Source: Paraburkholderia solitsugae (GTDB lineage Bacteria > Pseudomonadota > Gammaproteobacteria > Burkholderiales > Burkholderiaceae). From it: 64,000 nt of DNA. Location of the stretch: positions 42,211 to 106,210 of the forward strand of contig NZ_WOEY01000028.1 of assembly GCF_013177695.1 (NCBI RefSeq), read 5' to 3'. Both the position numbers and the translations under genes were made by a program. This document shows positions 1 through 7,912 of the stretch, piece after piece. Below the pieces are notes generated by a model, which saw only the letters and a list, made by a program, of their open reading frames with translations, made no database searches and was not told where the DNA came from. The first letter of the stretch is position 1. Each line of letters starts with the position of its first letter.

Positions 1-171
1 CCACGCATGCAACTCTGACATGTTCTGTGCGCTGAACCGCAGTCCGGCACAGCGAATTTATGTACTTGTTACAAAACCGGCGCATCTTTTACCGGCAATT
101 TACCGTCGTGACCCCTAGACTGTATTGATGCCGCTCTCGATGGCGGCGGGCTTCCCCTAGAGGCACCGATC

Positions 172-384
172 ATGAGACATCCAGCACTGCGACGTTCCGC
201 GCGCCACGCGAAGCGCGATGCCCGGCCAGGCACCAGCACGAGCGGTCCGCCGGAATCGCCAGACCCGGCAGCGCAGAACCGCGTCGCGCCCAATGCGCCG
301 CCAGACGGCGAGCACAACCAGGGCGGCGTGCGTCAGGAAGGGCTGGAGTACCAGCGCGATCTCGGCTCGGAGCAGGACGCCTGA
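172..384 (+). CDS. small hydrophilic hypothetical protein (70 aa)
   Basis: I do not recognise this product. The reading frame encodes 70 residues rich in Arg, Pro, Gly and charged residues, with no hydrophobic stretch, so it would be cytosolic and probably disordered. An AGAGG sequence lies 8 bases before the ATG, which is a fair ribosome binding site. A TTTACC / TGTATT pair with 16-bp spacing just upstream could serve as a promoter. It sits 211 bp ahead of otsA on the same strand. Overlapping frames on both strands are similarly long, so the case rests on the ribosome binding site and plausible promoter. Confidence 0.4.
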   Translation: MRHPALRRSARHAKRDARPGTSTSGPPESPDPAAQNRVAPNAPPDGEHNQGGVRQEGLEYQRDLGSEQDA

Positions 385-523
385 ACCCGTCCGACGGCCG
401 GTAAGAAAGGTCCCGGTTTCGTCATACAAAGCAGAAAAAAATTCTTCGCGGTGCTTCGATGTCGCGCGTTTCTGCTCGCCCGTCACATTTGCACACATTC
501 TTATTTCCGGCATCTCAAAAAAC

Positions 524-538
524 GGCACGCGACTTGCA
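524..538 (+). promoter_or_regulatory. candidate sigma-54 (RpoN) promoter of otsA
   Basis: GGCACG, four bases, then TTGCA. The GG and GC doublets are separated by exactly ten bases, as in -24/-12 promoters. Transcription would start near 549, leaving a leader of about 47 bases before the otsA ATG at 596. No enhancer site was identified, so RpoN control is an inference from the motif. Confidence 0.5.
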
Positions 539-595
539 TGCACCTTTTTGGCACATATCCGTATGCAACGAAACAACTGACCAGGTGGAGAACCA

Positions 596-2026
596 ATGAG
601 CAGACTGATCGTGGTATCGAATCGTGTGGCGCCAATTCAGGAAGGCCGTCCCGCGGCAGGTGGCCTCGCGATCGGCGTGTTGGACGCGTTGAAGGAAACC
701 GGCGGAGTCTGGTTCGGCTGGAGCGGCGAGACGGTGAGCGAGCCGTCGGCCCCGATGATCGAAAAGCAGGGCAATGTGACGTACGCGACGGTGGGCCTCA
801 CCAAGCGCGACTATGACCAGTACTATCGCGGCTTTTCCAACGCGACACTGTGGCCGACGTTCCACTATCGCAACGACCTGTCGCGCTACGACAGGCAAGA
901 ATACGCGGGCTATCAGCGCGTCAACGCGACGCTCGCCAAGCAGCTAAAGGAACTGCTCAAACCCGATGACATCATCTGGGTGCACGACTATCATCTGCTG
1001 CCGTTCGCGCGCTGCCTGCGTGAGCTAGGCGTGAAGAATCCGATCGGCTTCTTCCTGCATATTCCGTTTCCGGTTCCGGAAGTACTCCGCACGATTCCGC
1101 CGCACGAGGAACTGGTCAAGGCGATGTGCAGCTACGACGTGGTCGGTTTCCAGACCGAAGCGGACCGCCAGTCGTTCGTCGACTTTATCGAGCGCGGCCA
1201 GCACGGCACCTCGAGCGAAGACGGCATGGTGCACGCCTACAACCGCTTCCTGAAAGTGGCGGCGTACCCGATCGGTATCTATCCGGACGTGATCGCCAAG
1301 GCCGCCGAGCAATTCACCGACCGCAAGCCGGTGCGCAGTCTGCGTGACGGCATGCGCGGGCGCAAGCTGATCATGAGCGTCGACCGGCTCGATTATTCGA
1401 AGGGTCTGGTGGAGCGCTTTCAGGCGTTCGAACGGCTGCTGCTGAATGCACCAGGGTGGCACGGACGCGTTTCGCTGGTGCAGATCGCGCCGCCGACGCG
1501 CGCGGACGTGGCAACCTACCAGCGCATTCGTCAGACGCTAGAGGGCGAAGCTGGTCGCATCAACGGCCGGTTCGCGCAACTCGACTGGACACCGATCCAG
1601 TATCTGAACCGCAAGTACGAGCGCAATCTGCTGATGGCGCTGTTCCGTCAATCACAGGTCGGCTATGTGACGCCGCTGCGCGACGGGATGAACTTGGTCG
1701 CGAAGGAGTACGTTGCATCGCAGGATCCGGCCGATCCGGGTGTACTCGTGTTGTCGCAATTCGCCGGTGCGGCCGAGCAACTGCCGGGGGCGCTGGTCGT
1801 CAATCCGTTCGATCTGTCGCAGATGGCCGAGGCGCTGGAGCGCGCGCTGTCGATGTCGCTCGCCGAGCGTCAGGCGCGTCACGCGGACATGATGGCGCCG
1901 ATGCGCGAGAACAATCTGTCGGTCTGGCGCGATACGTTCCTTGGCGATCTGCGCAACGTCACGACCGCCGCTTCGGTGACGGCCAAAGCGGTAAAGCTCG
2001 CTGACGTGACGGCATCGTCGTCGTAG
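596..2026 (+). CDS. otsA: alpha,alpha-trehalose-phosphate synthase (UDP-forming)
   Basis: A GT20 retaining glycosyltransferase that makes trehalose-6-phosphate from UDP-glucose and glucose-6-phosphate in the cytosol, the first step of the OtsAB route to the osmolyte trehalose. The 476 residues match the usual OtsA length. Visible signatures are the N-terminal VVSNRV strand, a GGLA loop, WVHDYHLLPFA, the RLDYSKGL segment that binds the nucleotide-sugar phosphates, and DGMNLVAKEYVASQ near the C-terminus. GGTGGAG lies about 7 bases before the ATG. No otsB phosphatase is adjacent, so it must be encoded elsewhere. A sigma-54-like site precedes the gene and a hairpin follows it, suggesting a monocistronic stress-responsive unit. 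Confidence 0.96.
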   Translation: MSRLIVVSNRVAPIQEGRPAAGGLAIGVLDALKETGGVWFGWSGETVSEPSAPMIEKQGNVTYATVGLTKRDYDQYYRGFSNATLWPTFHYRNDLSRYDRQEYAGYQRVNATLAKQLKELLKPDDIIWVHDYHLLPFARCLRELGVKNPIGFFLHIPFPVPEVLRTIPPHEELVKAMCSYDVVGFQTEADRQSFVDFIERGQHGTSSEDGMVHAYNRFLKVAAYPIGIYPDVIAKAAEQFTDRKPVRSLRDGMRGRKLIMSVDRLDYSKGLVERFQAFERLLLNAPGWHGRVSLVQIAPPTRADVATYQRIRQTLEGEAGRINGRFAQLDWTPIQYLNRKYERNLLMALFRQSQVGYVTPLRDGMNLVAKEYVASQDPADPGVLVLSQFAGAAEQLPGALVVNPFDLSQMAEALERALSMSLAERQARHADMMAPMRENNLSVWRDTFLGDLRNVTTAASVTAKAVKLADVTASSS

Positions 2027-2113
2027 CCGGATCATCGACGGCGGCGTGGATTCCTTTAAGGACCGCGCGCGCTGATCACGTCGAACTGTTTGGACAAGAC
2101 TGAAGCATTAAAA

Positions 2114-2150
2114 AAGGGCGCGGACCGCAGTATGCGATTCGTGCCCTTGT
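2114..2150 (+). terminator. probable terminator after otsA
   Basis: Nine-base arms AAGGGCGCG (2114-2122) and CGTGCCCTT (2140-2148) pair with one G-T wobble around a 17-base loop. A short T-rich tail follows. It lies between otsA and the convergent MFS gene. Confidence 0.5.
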
Positions 2151-2245
2151 TGTATCCGGGTTCAGGCGGATAAGCTGCTCAGGCCGGTCATGTGCCTAAG
2201 CCTGCATCGCATTCAGATCGGCGAGCGCTGAAGCCTGCAATGCGC

Positions 2246-3655
2246 TCACGCTGCTTGCACGGTGACGCGCAGCGTGCTGACCACGGCGGCGACCGCTGAA
2301 AAGCACGCGGCCACATACAGCGCGATGGTCGGACCATGCTGCGGCGCGATGCCGAAGATCAGCGCGACCAGCGCCGCGCCGAGCGTCTGTCCGGTCAGGC
2401 GCGCGGTGCCGAGCATGCCGCTCGCGCCGCCGCTGCGCTCACGCGGCGCGGCGGACAACATGGTCCGGTTGTTGGGCGACTGGAAGATCCCGAAGCCCGC
2501 GCCGCACAGCGCCATGCGCCACGCGATCTGCAGGGGCTCAGGATGCGCGCCGAGGGTGGCGAGCAACAGCAGGCCCACCGTCATCGCAACGAGTCCGACG
2601 CCGCCCAGCCATCCGGACGACACCTTGTCCGACAGTACGCCGGCAATCGGCGCGGCGATGATGATGACCGCCGGCCACGGCGTTATCAGCAAACCGGTCT
2701 CTACTTGCGAGAAACCGAGCGCATCCTGCAACAGAAACGGCAGCGATACGAAGGCCAGCATCTGCGCGCAGAACGAACAGACTGAGGTGCCGATCGATAG
2801 GGCGAACACTGGAATCCGCAGCAAATCAATCGGCAGTAAGGGCGCGGCTTGGGTCAACTGACGGCGCACGAAGAAGTAGCCGATCACAACCGCGCCAAGT
2901 GCTTCTGCAACGACCCAGCCGAAGCGCTCGCCGTGACCGAGACCATCGACGGCGAAAATCAGCAGACCGAACACGAACGCGTTCATCACCGCGCTCAGAT
3001 AGTCATAGGGCGAATCGTGGCCGGGATTCATCGGCAGCGCCTTGAAGCCGCCGACAATCGCTGCGATCCCGATCGGCACATTGATCGCGAACAGCCACGG
3101 CCACGTGGCGACGGCGAGCACGCCGGAAGCGACGGTCGGCCCGACTGCGGACGACACCGCGACCACCATCGCGTTGATGGCAACGCCGCGCCCAAGTTGC
3201 GAGGGTGGATAGATCATGCGCACGAGCGCGGTGTTGACGCTCATGATGCCCGCCGCGCCGAAGCCCTGGACCACGCGGGCGAGCGCGAGCGTCGGCAGCG
3301 AGGTGGATAACGCGCAACCGAACGACGCCACGGTGAACAGGATCAGCCCGGCCAGGTAGATGCGCCGGTAGCCGATGCGATCGCCGAGCGACGCGAGTGG
3401 CAGCAATGAAATGGTGATGGCGAGCTGGTAAGCGTTGACGACCCAGATCGAGCCGGCTGCGCTCGCATTCAGATTCCGCGCGATGGTCGGCAGCGCCACG
3501 TTGGCGATCGCACTGTCGAGCACCGCCAGCGTGAGGGCGAGGGCGATAACCAACATCGCCCAGTAGCGTTGCGGAATCGGCAAGCCTTGTTCGGTGCTAT
3601 CCGCGAGCGGTGTGCCGGCGGCGAGTGGGGCAACGGGGGCGGCATCGGCCGGCAT
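2246..3655 (-). CDS. MFS transporter, DHA2 (EmrB/QacA-like) family
   Basis: An inner-membrane drug/proton antiporter-type permease. About 469 residues with roughly 14 hydrophobic segments is typical of the DHA2 branch. The family motif A region (LGDRIGYRRIY) lies between the second and third helices, and a motif-C-like Gly/Pro-rich stretch follows. I chose the ATG at 3655 because AAGGA lies 7 bases upstream; an in-frame ATG at 3688 would add 11 polar residues but has a poor ribosome binding site. No membrane-fusion protein or outer-membrane channel gene is adjacent, so it probably works alone. The substrate cannot be told from sequence. A 38-bp imperfect inverted repeat lies 88 bp upstream. 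Confidence 0.88.
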   Translation of the reverse strand: MPADAAPVAPLAAGTPLADSTEQGLPIPQRYWAMLVIALALTLAVLDSAIANVALPTIARNLNASAAGSIWVVNAYQLAITISLLPLASLGDRIGYRRIYLAGLILFTVASFGCALSTSLPTLALARVVQGFGAAGIMSVNTALVRMIYPPSQLGRGVAINAMVVAVSSAVGPTVASGVLAVATWPWLFAINVPIGIAAIVGGFKALPMNPGHDSPYDYLSAVMNAFVFGLLIFAVDGLGHGERFGWVVAEALGAVVIGYFFVRRQLTQAAPLLPIDLLRIPVFALSIGTSVCSFCAQMLAFVSLPFLLQDALGFSQVETGLLITPWPAVIIIAAPIAGVLSDKVSSGWLGGVGLVAMTVGLLLLATLGAHPEPLQIAWRMALCGAGFGIFQSPNNRTMLSAAPRERSGGASGMLGTARLTGQTLGAALVALIFGIAPQHGPTIALYVAACFSAVAAVVSTLRVTVQAA

Positions 3656-3742
3656 CGGACTGTCCTTGCGCGATGGTTGTGCGTGCATCGTTCTTTTGAT
3701 TTGGCGCGGAGCGGCTCATCGATCTTGCGATGAGGCACGCAC

Positions 3743-3780
3743 GCTGCTTACCGTCCTGAAAAGACAGGATGGCAAGCAGC
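3743..3780. repeat. 38-bp imperfect inverted repeat upstream of the MFS gene
   Basis: Sixteen-base arms (3743-3758 and 3765-3780) match at 14 positions around an AAAAGA loop. No T-run follows on the minus strand, so it is not a standard terminator. It lies between the PEBP stop and the MFS start and could be an operator or an RNA-stabilising hairpin. Confidence 0.55.
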
Positions 3781-3826
3781 GACGATGCCGGCGCTGCGAC
3801 AGCGCACCGGTATCGCGTCTCACGCG

Positions 3827-4330
3827 TTATTTGAGTTCGTACAGACCGGTGTGCGTGGTCGAGTCGAGTTCGTTCAGATGCGTCATGAAGCGCGCGACCG
3901 CATTGGTGGTGTCCGCGTTGATCGGCAGATGCGGCACCTTCAGCGCATGCAGGCGGAAGATATAGCGATGCGTCCGGTCGCCACGCGGCGGCGCGGCGCC
4001 GCCGAAGCCGACCGTGCCGTAGTCGTTGCGCACCTGCAGCGCGCCTTGCGGCAGCAGCGAGCCATCGGCCTTGCCGGCGTTGCGCGGCAAGGAGCGGACG
4101 TCAGCCGGAATGTTGACGACGACCCAATGCCAGAAGCCGCTGCCGGTGGGCGCGTCGGGATCGTGAACGGTGAGCGCGAAGCTTTGGGTGTTGGCCGGCG
4201 GCGCGTCCCACTGCAACGTGGGCGAGATGTTCTCGCCGTCCACACCGAAAGCCTTGTCGTGGTATTCGTGGGCTTTCGGCATAAAGCCGTTGGTGGGGAA
4301 ATCGTCGGACCAGAGACGGAAATCAGCCAT
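3827..4330 (-). CDS. YbhB/YbcL family PEBP-like protein
   Basis: A phosphatidylethanolamine-binding-protein fold (Raf kinase inhibitor protein-like) of 167 residues, the normal size for bacterial YbhB/YbcL. The ligand-pocket motifs DPDAP (about residue 57) and a PRGDRTHRY segment (about residue 115) are present. There is no signal peptide, so it should be cytosolic. The biochemical role of bacterial members is unsettled. GGGAGG lies 6 bases before the ATG. It stands alone, 196 bp downstream of vsr and on the same strand. Confidence 0.9.
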   Translation of the reverse strand: MADFRLWSDDFPTNGFMPKAHEYHDKAFGVDGENISPTLQWDAPPANTQSFALTVHDPDAPTGSGFWHWVVVNIPADVRSLPRNAGKADGSLLPQGALQVRNDYGTVGFGGAAPPRGDRTHRYIFRLHALKVPHLPINADTTNAVARFMTHLNELDSTTHTGLYELK

Positions 4331-4526
4331 TGTGTGCCTCCCTTCTTGAGTGGTTCTGGGATAGTCGGGGGCGTGTCTTTTTGCTGCAGGCCTGCAATTG
4401 GACGGTTGCAGGATTGCTGGCGGATGATGGCTGCGCCGGCACGCAAAAAATACCCCGAGTTAGCCAATCGAGTGTATCACCAGCAGCGTCAACATTCGCT
4501 CGAACCGGGCAGGCTACAAGCAGCTT

Positions 4527-4973
4527 TCAGCCGCGCTCCTCGAAGCGCGGCGCATCACTCTTCAACCACTCGACGAGCCGCTGCAACACGCCGTCGATAT
4601 CGCGATTCGCGCCACGCAAAGCACATTCCCACACCACCCCGACGCGCCAGCCGCCGGCGAGCAATGCCGCCTGAACCTTGTCGTCGTTGCTGCGATTGCG
4701 GCCGATCTTGTCGCGCCAGAACTCAGGCCGTGTTTGCGGCCATTTGAAAAGATGGCAGTCGTGGCCGTGCCAGAAGCAGCCGTGCACCAGCACGACGGCG
4801 CGGTAACGCGGCAGCACGATGTCCGGGCGGCCCGGCAGATCGCGCGCGTCCAGACGGAAACGAAAGCCCTGGCCATGCAGCAGGCTGCGGATCAGGATTT
4901 CCGGTTTCGTGTTGCGGCCGCGAATGCCGGACATCATCCGGCTGCGCGTTGCGCTGTCGACGATATCGACCAT
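4527..4973 (-). CDS. vsr: very short patch repair endonuclease Vsr
   Basis: Nicks DNA 5' of the T in T:G mismatches that arise when 5-methylcytosine in a Dcm site deaminates, starting short-patch repair by PolA and ligase. The protein has 148 residues, close to the E. coli enzyme. The key residues fall at the E. coli numbering: catalytic Asp51, His64 and His69, and zinc ligands Cys66, His71, Cys73 and Cys117. It starts 30 bp after the dcm stop on the same strand, so the two are very likely cotranscribed. That places the repair enzyme beside the methylase whose damage it corrects. Confidence 0.96.
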   Translation of the reverse strand: MVDIVDSATRSRMMSGIRGRNTKPEILIRSLLHGQGFRFRLDARDLPGRPDIVLPRYRAVVLVHGCFWHGHDCHLFKWPQTRPEFWRDKIGRNRSNDDKVQAALLAGGWRVGVVWECALRGANRDIDGVLQRLVEWLKSDAPRFEERG

Positions 4974-5003
4974 CGTCAGCGCCTGGGCAACGGATCAGGC
5001 CGC

Positions 5004-6287
5004 TCAGGAATAGAGCGAAAGGGTTTGCTTTGAACCATGGCGCGTGTCCTCGGCGAGCAGGGTTTGCACATGCGGCAGCATGATGCGCGCCACTTCCCGC
5101 ATCACCGGCATGACGACGCTGTTGCCGAATTGCCGGTAAGCCTGTGTGTCGCTAACCGGAATCCTGAAGGTATCGGGAAAGCCCATCAGCCGGGCGCATT
5201 CGCGCGGCGTGAGGCGCCGCGGCCGCAACTGCTCGCCCTGATAGACCAGAATCTCCGAGCCGTCCTTGTGATAACGCGCGGAGAGTGTGCGCGTGACGCT
5301 GTCGGGATAAGCCATGCCGAAGCCAAAGCCGTTCCCCGCCGCGCGATGCTTCGCCGCGTAGTTCTGCAGATAGGTCCAGAGATTGGGCGTGAGCGTGTAC
5401 TTCGGTTGCACGCGTTTGCCGGCGTGGTCGAAGAAGCGATCGTGGTCCCACGGCAGCACCGGTTCGCTGCCATCCGTGCGATGCAGGATCGAGCCCAGGC
5501 GCGGGCCGCTGTCCGGCAGACGCAGATCGTCCCAGGAGAACGACGTCTTGCCGCGAAAGCCGACGATGATGATGCGCTCCCGGTGCTGCGGCGTGAAATG
5601 CTGGCCGTCGACCACGCGGTAGTGCACTTCGTAGCCGAGCTCGTCGCGTAAGGTCTGCAGGATCACGTCGAAGGTGCGGCCTTTATCGTGCGAGAGCAGA
5701 TTCTTCACGTTCTCCAGCAGGAACGCGGCGGGGCGCTTTGCCGCGATGATTCGTGCGACGTCGAAAAACAGTGTGCCCTGCGTCGTGCATTCGAAACCGT
5801 GAGGCCGGCCCAGCGCGTTTTTCTTGCTGACGCCGGCAATCGAGAACGGCTGACACGGAAAGCCGCCGAGCAGCACGTCGTGGCTCGGCACCTCTTCGGC
5901 GGGAAACGAGACGATATCGCCGATCAGCGCGTGCTCGCCGCCGGCAGGGTAGTTCTCGCGATAGGTCTTGGTGGAGAAATCGTTCCACTCACTCGTGAAT
6001 ACGCAGTCGCCGCCGTGCGCCTCGAAACCCATGCGAATGCCGCCGATGCCGGCAAACAGATCGACGAAGCGGAACTGGGCGTCGCCTGTCGCCGCGCCGG
6101 CTTTCGCCCGGCCGCTGCTGTGCAGCAGGTCGCGCAGTGCCGGTTCGAGCATCGACGGACACGGTGTTTCGCCTTTTTCCCAGCGGCGCACCGTCTTGAT
6201 GTCCTTACCGACGTGCGCGGCGATTTCGCGTTGAGTGAAGCGGGCGCGCGCCTGTTTGAGCAGGTCGAGCGGTGCGGCGAGGGTCAC
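5004..6287 (-). CDS. dcm: DNA (cytosine-5) methyltransferase, Dcm-like, with N-terminal HTH
   Basis: Transfers a methyl group from AdoMet to C5 of cytosine. Residues 1-60 form an XRE-like helix-turn-helix. The catalytic domain follows: motif I (VDLFAGIGG, about 75-83), motif [10 protein letters not shown] with catalytic Cys145, motif VI ENV (192-194), and the late RQFGNSV motif. The target-recognition region ([17 protein letters not shown], then NGFGFGM and [10 protein letters not shown]) resembles E. coli Dcm as I recall it, so CCWGG is the likely target. The start is GTG at 6285-6287 with AAGGA 6 bases upstream. No restriction endonuclease is adjacent, so it is an orphan methylase paired with Vsr. 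An inverted repeat in the promoter could be bound by the HTH. Confidence 0.94.
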   Translation of the reverse strand: MTLAAPLDLLKQARARFTQREIAAHVGKDIKTVRRWEKGETPCPSMLEPALRDLLHSSGRAKAGAATGDAQFRFVDLFAGIGGIRMGFEAHGGDCVFTSEWNDFSTKTYRENYPAGGEHALIGDIVSFPAEEVPSHDVLLGGFPCQPFSIAGVSKKNALGRPHGFECTTQGTLFFDVARIIAAKRPAAFLLENVKNLLSHDKGRTFDVILQTLRDELGYEVHYRVVDGQHFTPQHRERIIIVGFRGKTSFSWDDLRLPDSGPRLGSILHRTDGSEPVLPWDHDRFFDHAGKRVQPKYTLTPNLWTYLQNYAAKHRAAGNGFGFGMAYPDSVTRTLSARYHKDGSEILVYQGEQLRPRRLTPRECARLMGFPDTFRIPVSDTQAYRQFGNSVVMPVMREVARIMLPHVQTLLAEDTRHGSKQTLSLYS

Positions 6288-6312
6288 GGATGTCCTTGCT
6301 GGGAATTTTTGC

Positions 6313-6336
6313 GGACATTATGACCTAAGGTCGTCC
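6313..6336 (-). promoter_or_regulatory. dcm-vsr promoter region with palindrome
   Basis: On the minus strand CATAAT, a good -10 hexamer, lies 26 bases before the dcm GTG. Directly upstream, overlapping where the -35/-10 spacer would be, is GACCTAAGGTC (6322-6332), a palindrome with 5-bp arms. GGAC (6313-6316) and GTCC (6333-6336) flank it. No good -35 is visible. The placement suits a repressor site. Autoregulation by the methylase HTH is inferred from related methylases such as M.SsoII and M.EcoRII. Confidence 0.45.
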
Positions 6337-6384
6337 CTTTTTCCTATTTTCACTCGCCGCGAGCAGAAAATTTCCGGTTGCTCA

Positions 6385-6500
6385 AAGACCGTTTCGGCCT
6401 AAATGCGAGTGTCACAGTTGGACGTGTAGGCTTGTGGTGTGACGCGAATTCCCCGCGTTGCGACGTGTTCAGGCCGCGACATCGTTCGCGGCCTCTTTTT
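6385..6500 (+). ncRNA. candidate small RNA ending in a strong terminator
   Basis: A strong plus-strand terminator (6471-6500) stands in the 271-bp gap between two minus-strand genes, with no plus-strand gene before it for several kilobases. The preceding ~90 bases contain short pairing segments, such as GTCAC/GTGAC and ACGCG/CGCGT. A weak promoter (TTGCTC, 16 bp, TAAATG) lies near 6378-6405. There is no convincing reading frame. The 5' end is a guess. Confidence 0.28.
6471..6500 (+). terminator. intrinsic terminator, plus strand
   Basis: A perfect 9-bp stem (AGGCCGCGA, 6471-6479, with TCGCGGCCT, 6486-6494), a 6-base loop, then CTTTTT. The T-run is only on the plus strand, although both flanking genes are on the minus strand. 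Confidence 0.8.
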
Positions 6501-6558
6501 AGCGGGGAATAGTCGGGCTGGCCGGCGCGGAAGGCCGGCCATCAGGGCTTGCAGCGTG

Positions 6559-6885
6559 TCAGATATGACGGCCGACGCGCAGAGGGCGTAGCGGCTGGAA
6601 CGGGGCGGCGGCTGCCGGGGCCAGCTCATCCCATACCGGCGAGGGTTCGGCTTCGAACTGGTCGAGTTGCAGCAGGAGGCTGTCCACCGCGCACAGTTGC
6701 GCGTGGGACAGGCTGCCGGTGTCGAGCAACTGATGCAGACGCTTGCGCCAATAGGTGGTCGGCAGAATCGGTCCACCCAGGTCGCCGAGTAAAGACGGCC
6801 GCATGACGCGCCGGATGTGCGCGATGTCCTGATCGATCAGCGCCGCCTGGGATGACCCCTTCAGTGCAATGAGTGTGCGTTCCAT
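6559..6885 (-). CDS. hypothetical protein (108 aa)
   Basis: Function not recognised. The 108 residues have no signal peptide or membrane segment. The N-terminal half looks helical and charged (residues 10-35), the middle has a TYWRKRLHQLLD segment followed by a helical DSLLLQLDQFE stretch, and the tail is Pro/Ala-rich. GGAGGGG ends 3 bases before the ATG, a strong ribosome binding site, and codon use fits the genome, so the gene is probably real. It is a single gene divergent from the CsbD-like gene across a 177-bp AT-rich gap. Confidence 0.72.
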   Translation of the reverse strand: MERTLIALKGSSQAALIDQDIAHIRRVMRPSLLGDLGGPILPTTYWRKRLHQLLDTGSLSHAQLCAVDSLLLQLDQFEAEPSPVWDELAPAAAAPFQPLRPLRVGRHI

Positions 6886-7003
6886 AGCCCCTCCATGGCA
6901 CCTTTACGGCAAGCGGTGGCGGGACTTTAGGGTTTTTTTAAAATATTTATTGCGGGTGGCTTCGTAGGGCGAAACGGGGGGGCGGCGGGCGCGGGCATAC
7001 CCG

Positions 7004-7031
7004 TTGCTGATCAGGGATACTGGCGTAATTT
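7004..7031 (+). promoter_or_regulatory. possible promoter of the CsbD-like gene
   Basis: TTGCTG (7004-7009) and TAATTT (7026-7031) are separated by 16 bp, 31 bp before the ATG at 7063. Both are moderate matches to sigma-70 hexamers. Confidence 0.35.
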
Positions 7032-7062
7032 TGCGCTGGCATTCCAGATATCGGAGCCGAAC

Positions 7063-7254
7063 ATGAACAAGGACCAGGTAAAGGGTGTGGGCGAGCAGAT
7101 CAAGGGTAAGGTCAACGAAACCGTCGGTAAGGCCACCAACAACCCGGGTAAGGAGCTCAAGGGCGACCTTCAGCAAGCCGCTGGCAAGGTGCAAAAGGCT
7201 TACGGCGACGCCAAGGAAGCGGCCAAAGACAATGCAAAGCACAAGGCGCCGTAA
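7063..7254 (+). CDS. CsbD family stress-response protein
   Basis: A 63-residue, very hydrophilic Lys/Gly/Ala-rich protein of the CsbD/YjbJ family. The N-terminus MNKDQVKGVGEQIKGKV and the later GKELKGDLQQAAGKVQ repeat the family's GKxxEGxGKAxGd-like pattern. Members are abundant in stressed or stationary cells, but no biochemical role is established. The length is typical. A GGAG lies 6 bases upstream of the ATG. A strong terminator follows within 30 bp, so the gene is transcribed alone. Confidence 0.93.
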   Translation: MNKDQVKGVGEQIKGKVNETVGKATNNPGKELKGDLQQAAGKVQKAYGDAKEAAKDNAKHKAP

Positions 7255-7280
7255 TGCGGCTTGTGGTGTCGCTTGATGGG

Positions 7281-7306
7281 AAAAGGCGCTTCGGCGCCTT
7301 TTTTTG
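7281..7306 (+). terminator. intrinsic terminator after the CsbD-like gene
   Basis: AAAAGGCGC (7281-7289), a TTCG tetraloop and GCGCCTTTT (7294-7302), followed by further Ts. Confidence 0.9.
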
Positions 7307-7483
7307 TTGTTACAGGGATTTGAGTGCCGGGCTTCAGTTGAGCTTTAGTTATCAGGCGCCAGGGATCAGCTGTCGGACGCCGCGCCGTTTTCGCCTGGGA
7401 GTAACCCGGGTTCCGCGCCGCGGATGCTCCGCGCGCTGTGCGCCGCCTTTAGACTTGGCTCATCCAACCCGGAGGAGGCGCCC

Positions 7484-7705
7484 ATGACACCCGAAAAAGT
7501 GCTTTCGATGTTCGAGCGGCAGTACCTGGAGGACAAAGTGCCCGTCGACCCTGAAACCACCTGTGCGAGTTTCGCCACCTGGCTGGCCGCGACGTGGGAG
7601 CAACTCGATGGCGAGCAGAAGACGTTGCTGCTGACGGTCGGCGCGGCGCTGTGGCGCGAAGGGTATAACCTGCGCGCCGGTTCGGCGACCAAGGATTTGT
7701 GGTGA
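7484..7705 (+). CDS. hypothetical protein (73 aa)
   Basis: Function not recognised. The ATG at 7484 is chosen because GGAGGAGG lies 6 bases upstream; a longer frame from 7424 lacks such a site. The 73 residues are acidic and probably helical (PEKVLSMFERQYLEDK near the start), with a Trp-rich middle (WLAATWEQL) and a LTVGAALWREGY segment. It is probably cytosolic. It stands between the CsbD-like gene and a GST gene with its own spacing on both sides. Confidence 0.72.
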   Translation: MTPEKVLSMFERQYLEDKVPVDPETTCASFATWLAATWEQLDGEQKTLLLTVGAALWREGYNLRAGSATKDLW

Positions 7706-7912
7706 ACTTTGGTGCCTTCGTGCGGTAGGCAAGCGCGTCGAGTGGCCATGTTCGCGTTGGGGTGAACTGAGGCGGGCTCGCACGCGTTGTGCGGAGTCGG
7801 TTTATATTTGGCGGTCGCGCGTTCGGGTCTTTCCTTTCGGTCTTCTGGCCGATCGCTGATGCCCGGTTCCGATTTCCAGCCGCAGCTCTCGCACAAGGGT
7901 TACACCGTCACC

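Noticed and set aside
157..576. 139-codon minus-strand frame upstream of otsA
   Set aside because: It runs across the candidate otsA promoter region and lacks a ribosome binding site and any family resemblance.
4331..6558. A restriction enzyme partner for the cytosine methylase
   Set aside because: All coding space is used by vsr, dcm and a 108-residue unrelated gene; no nuclease frame is left.
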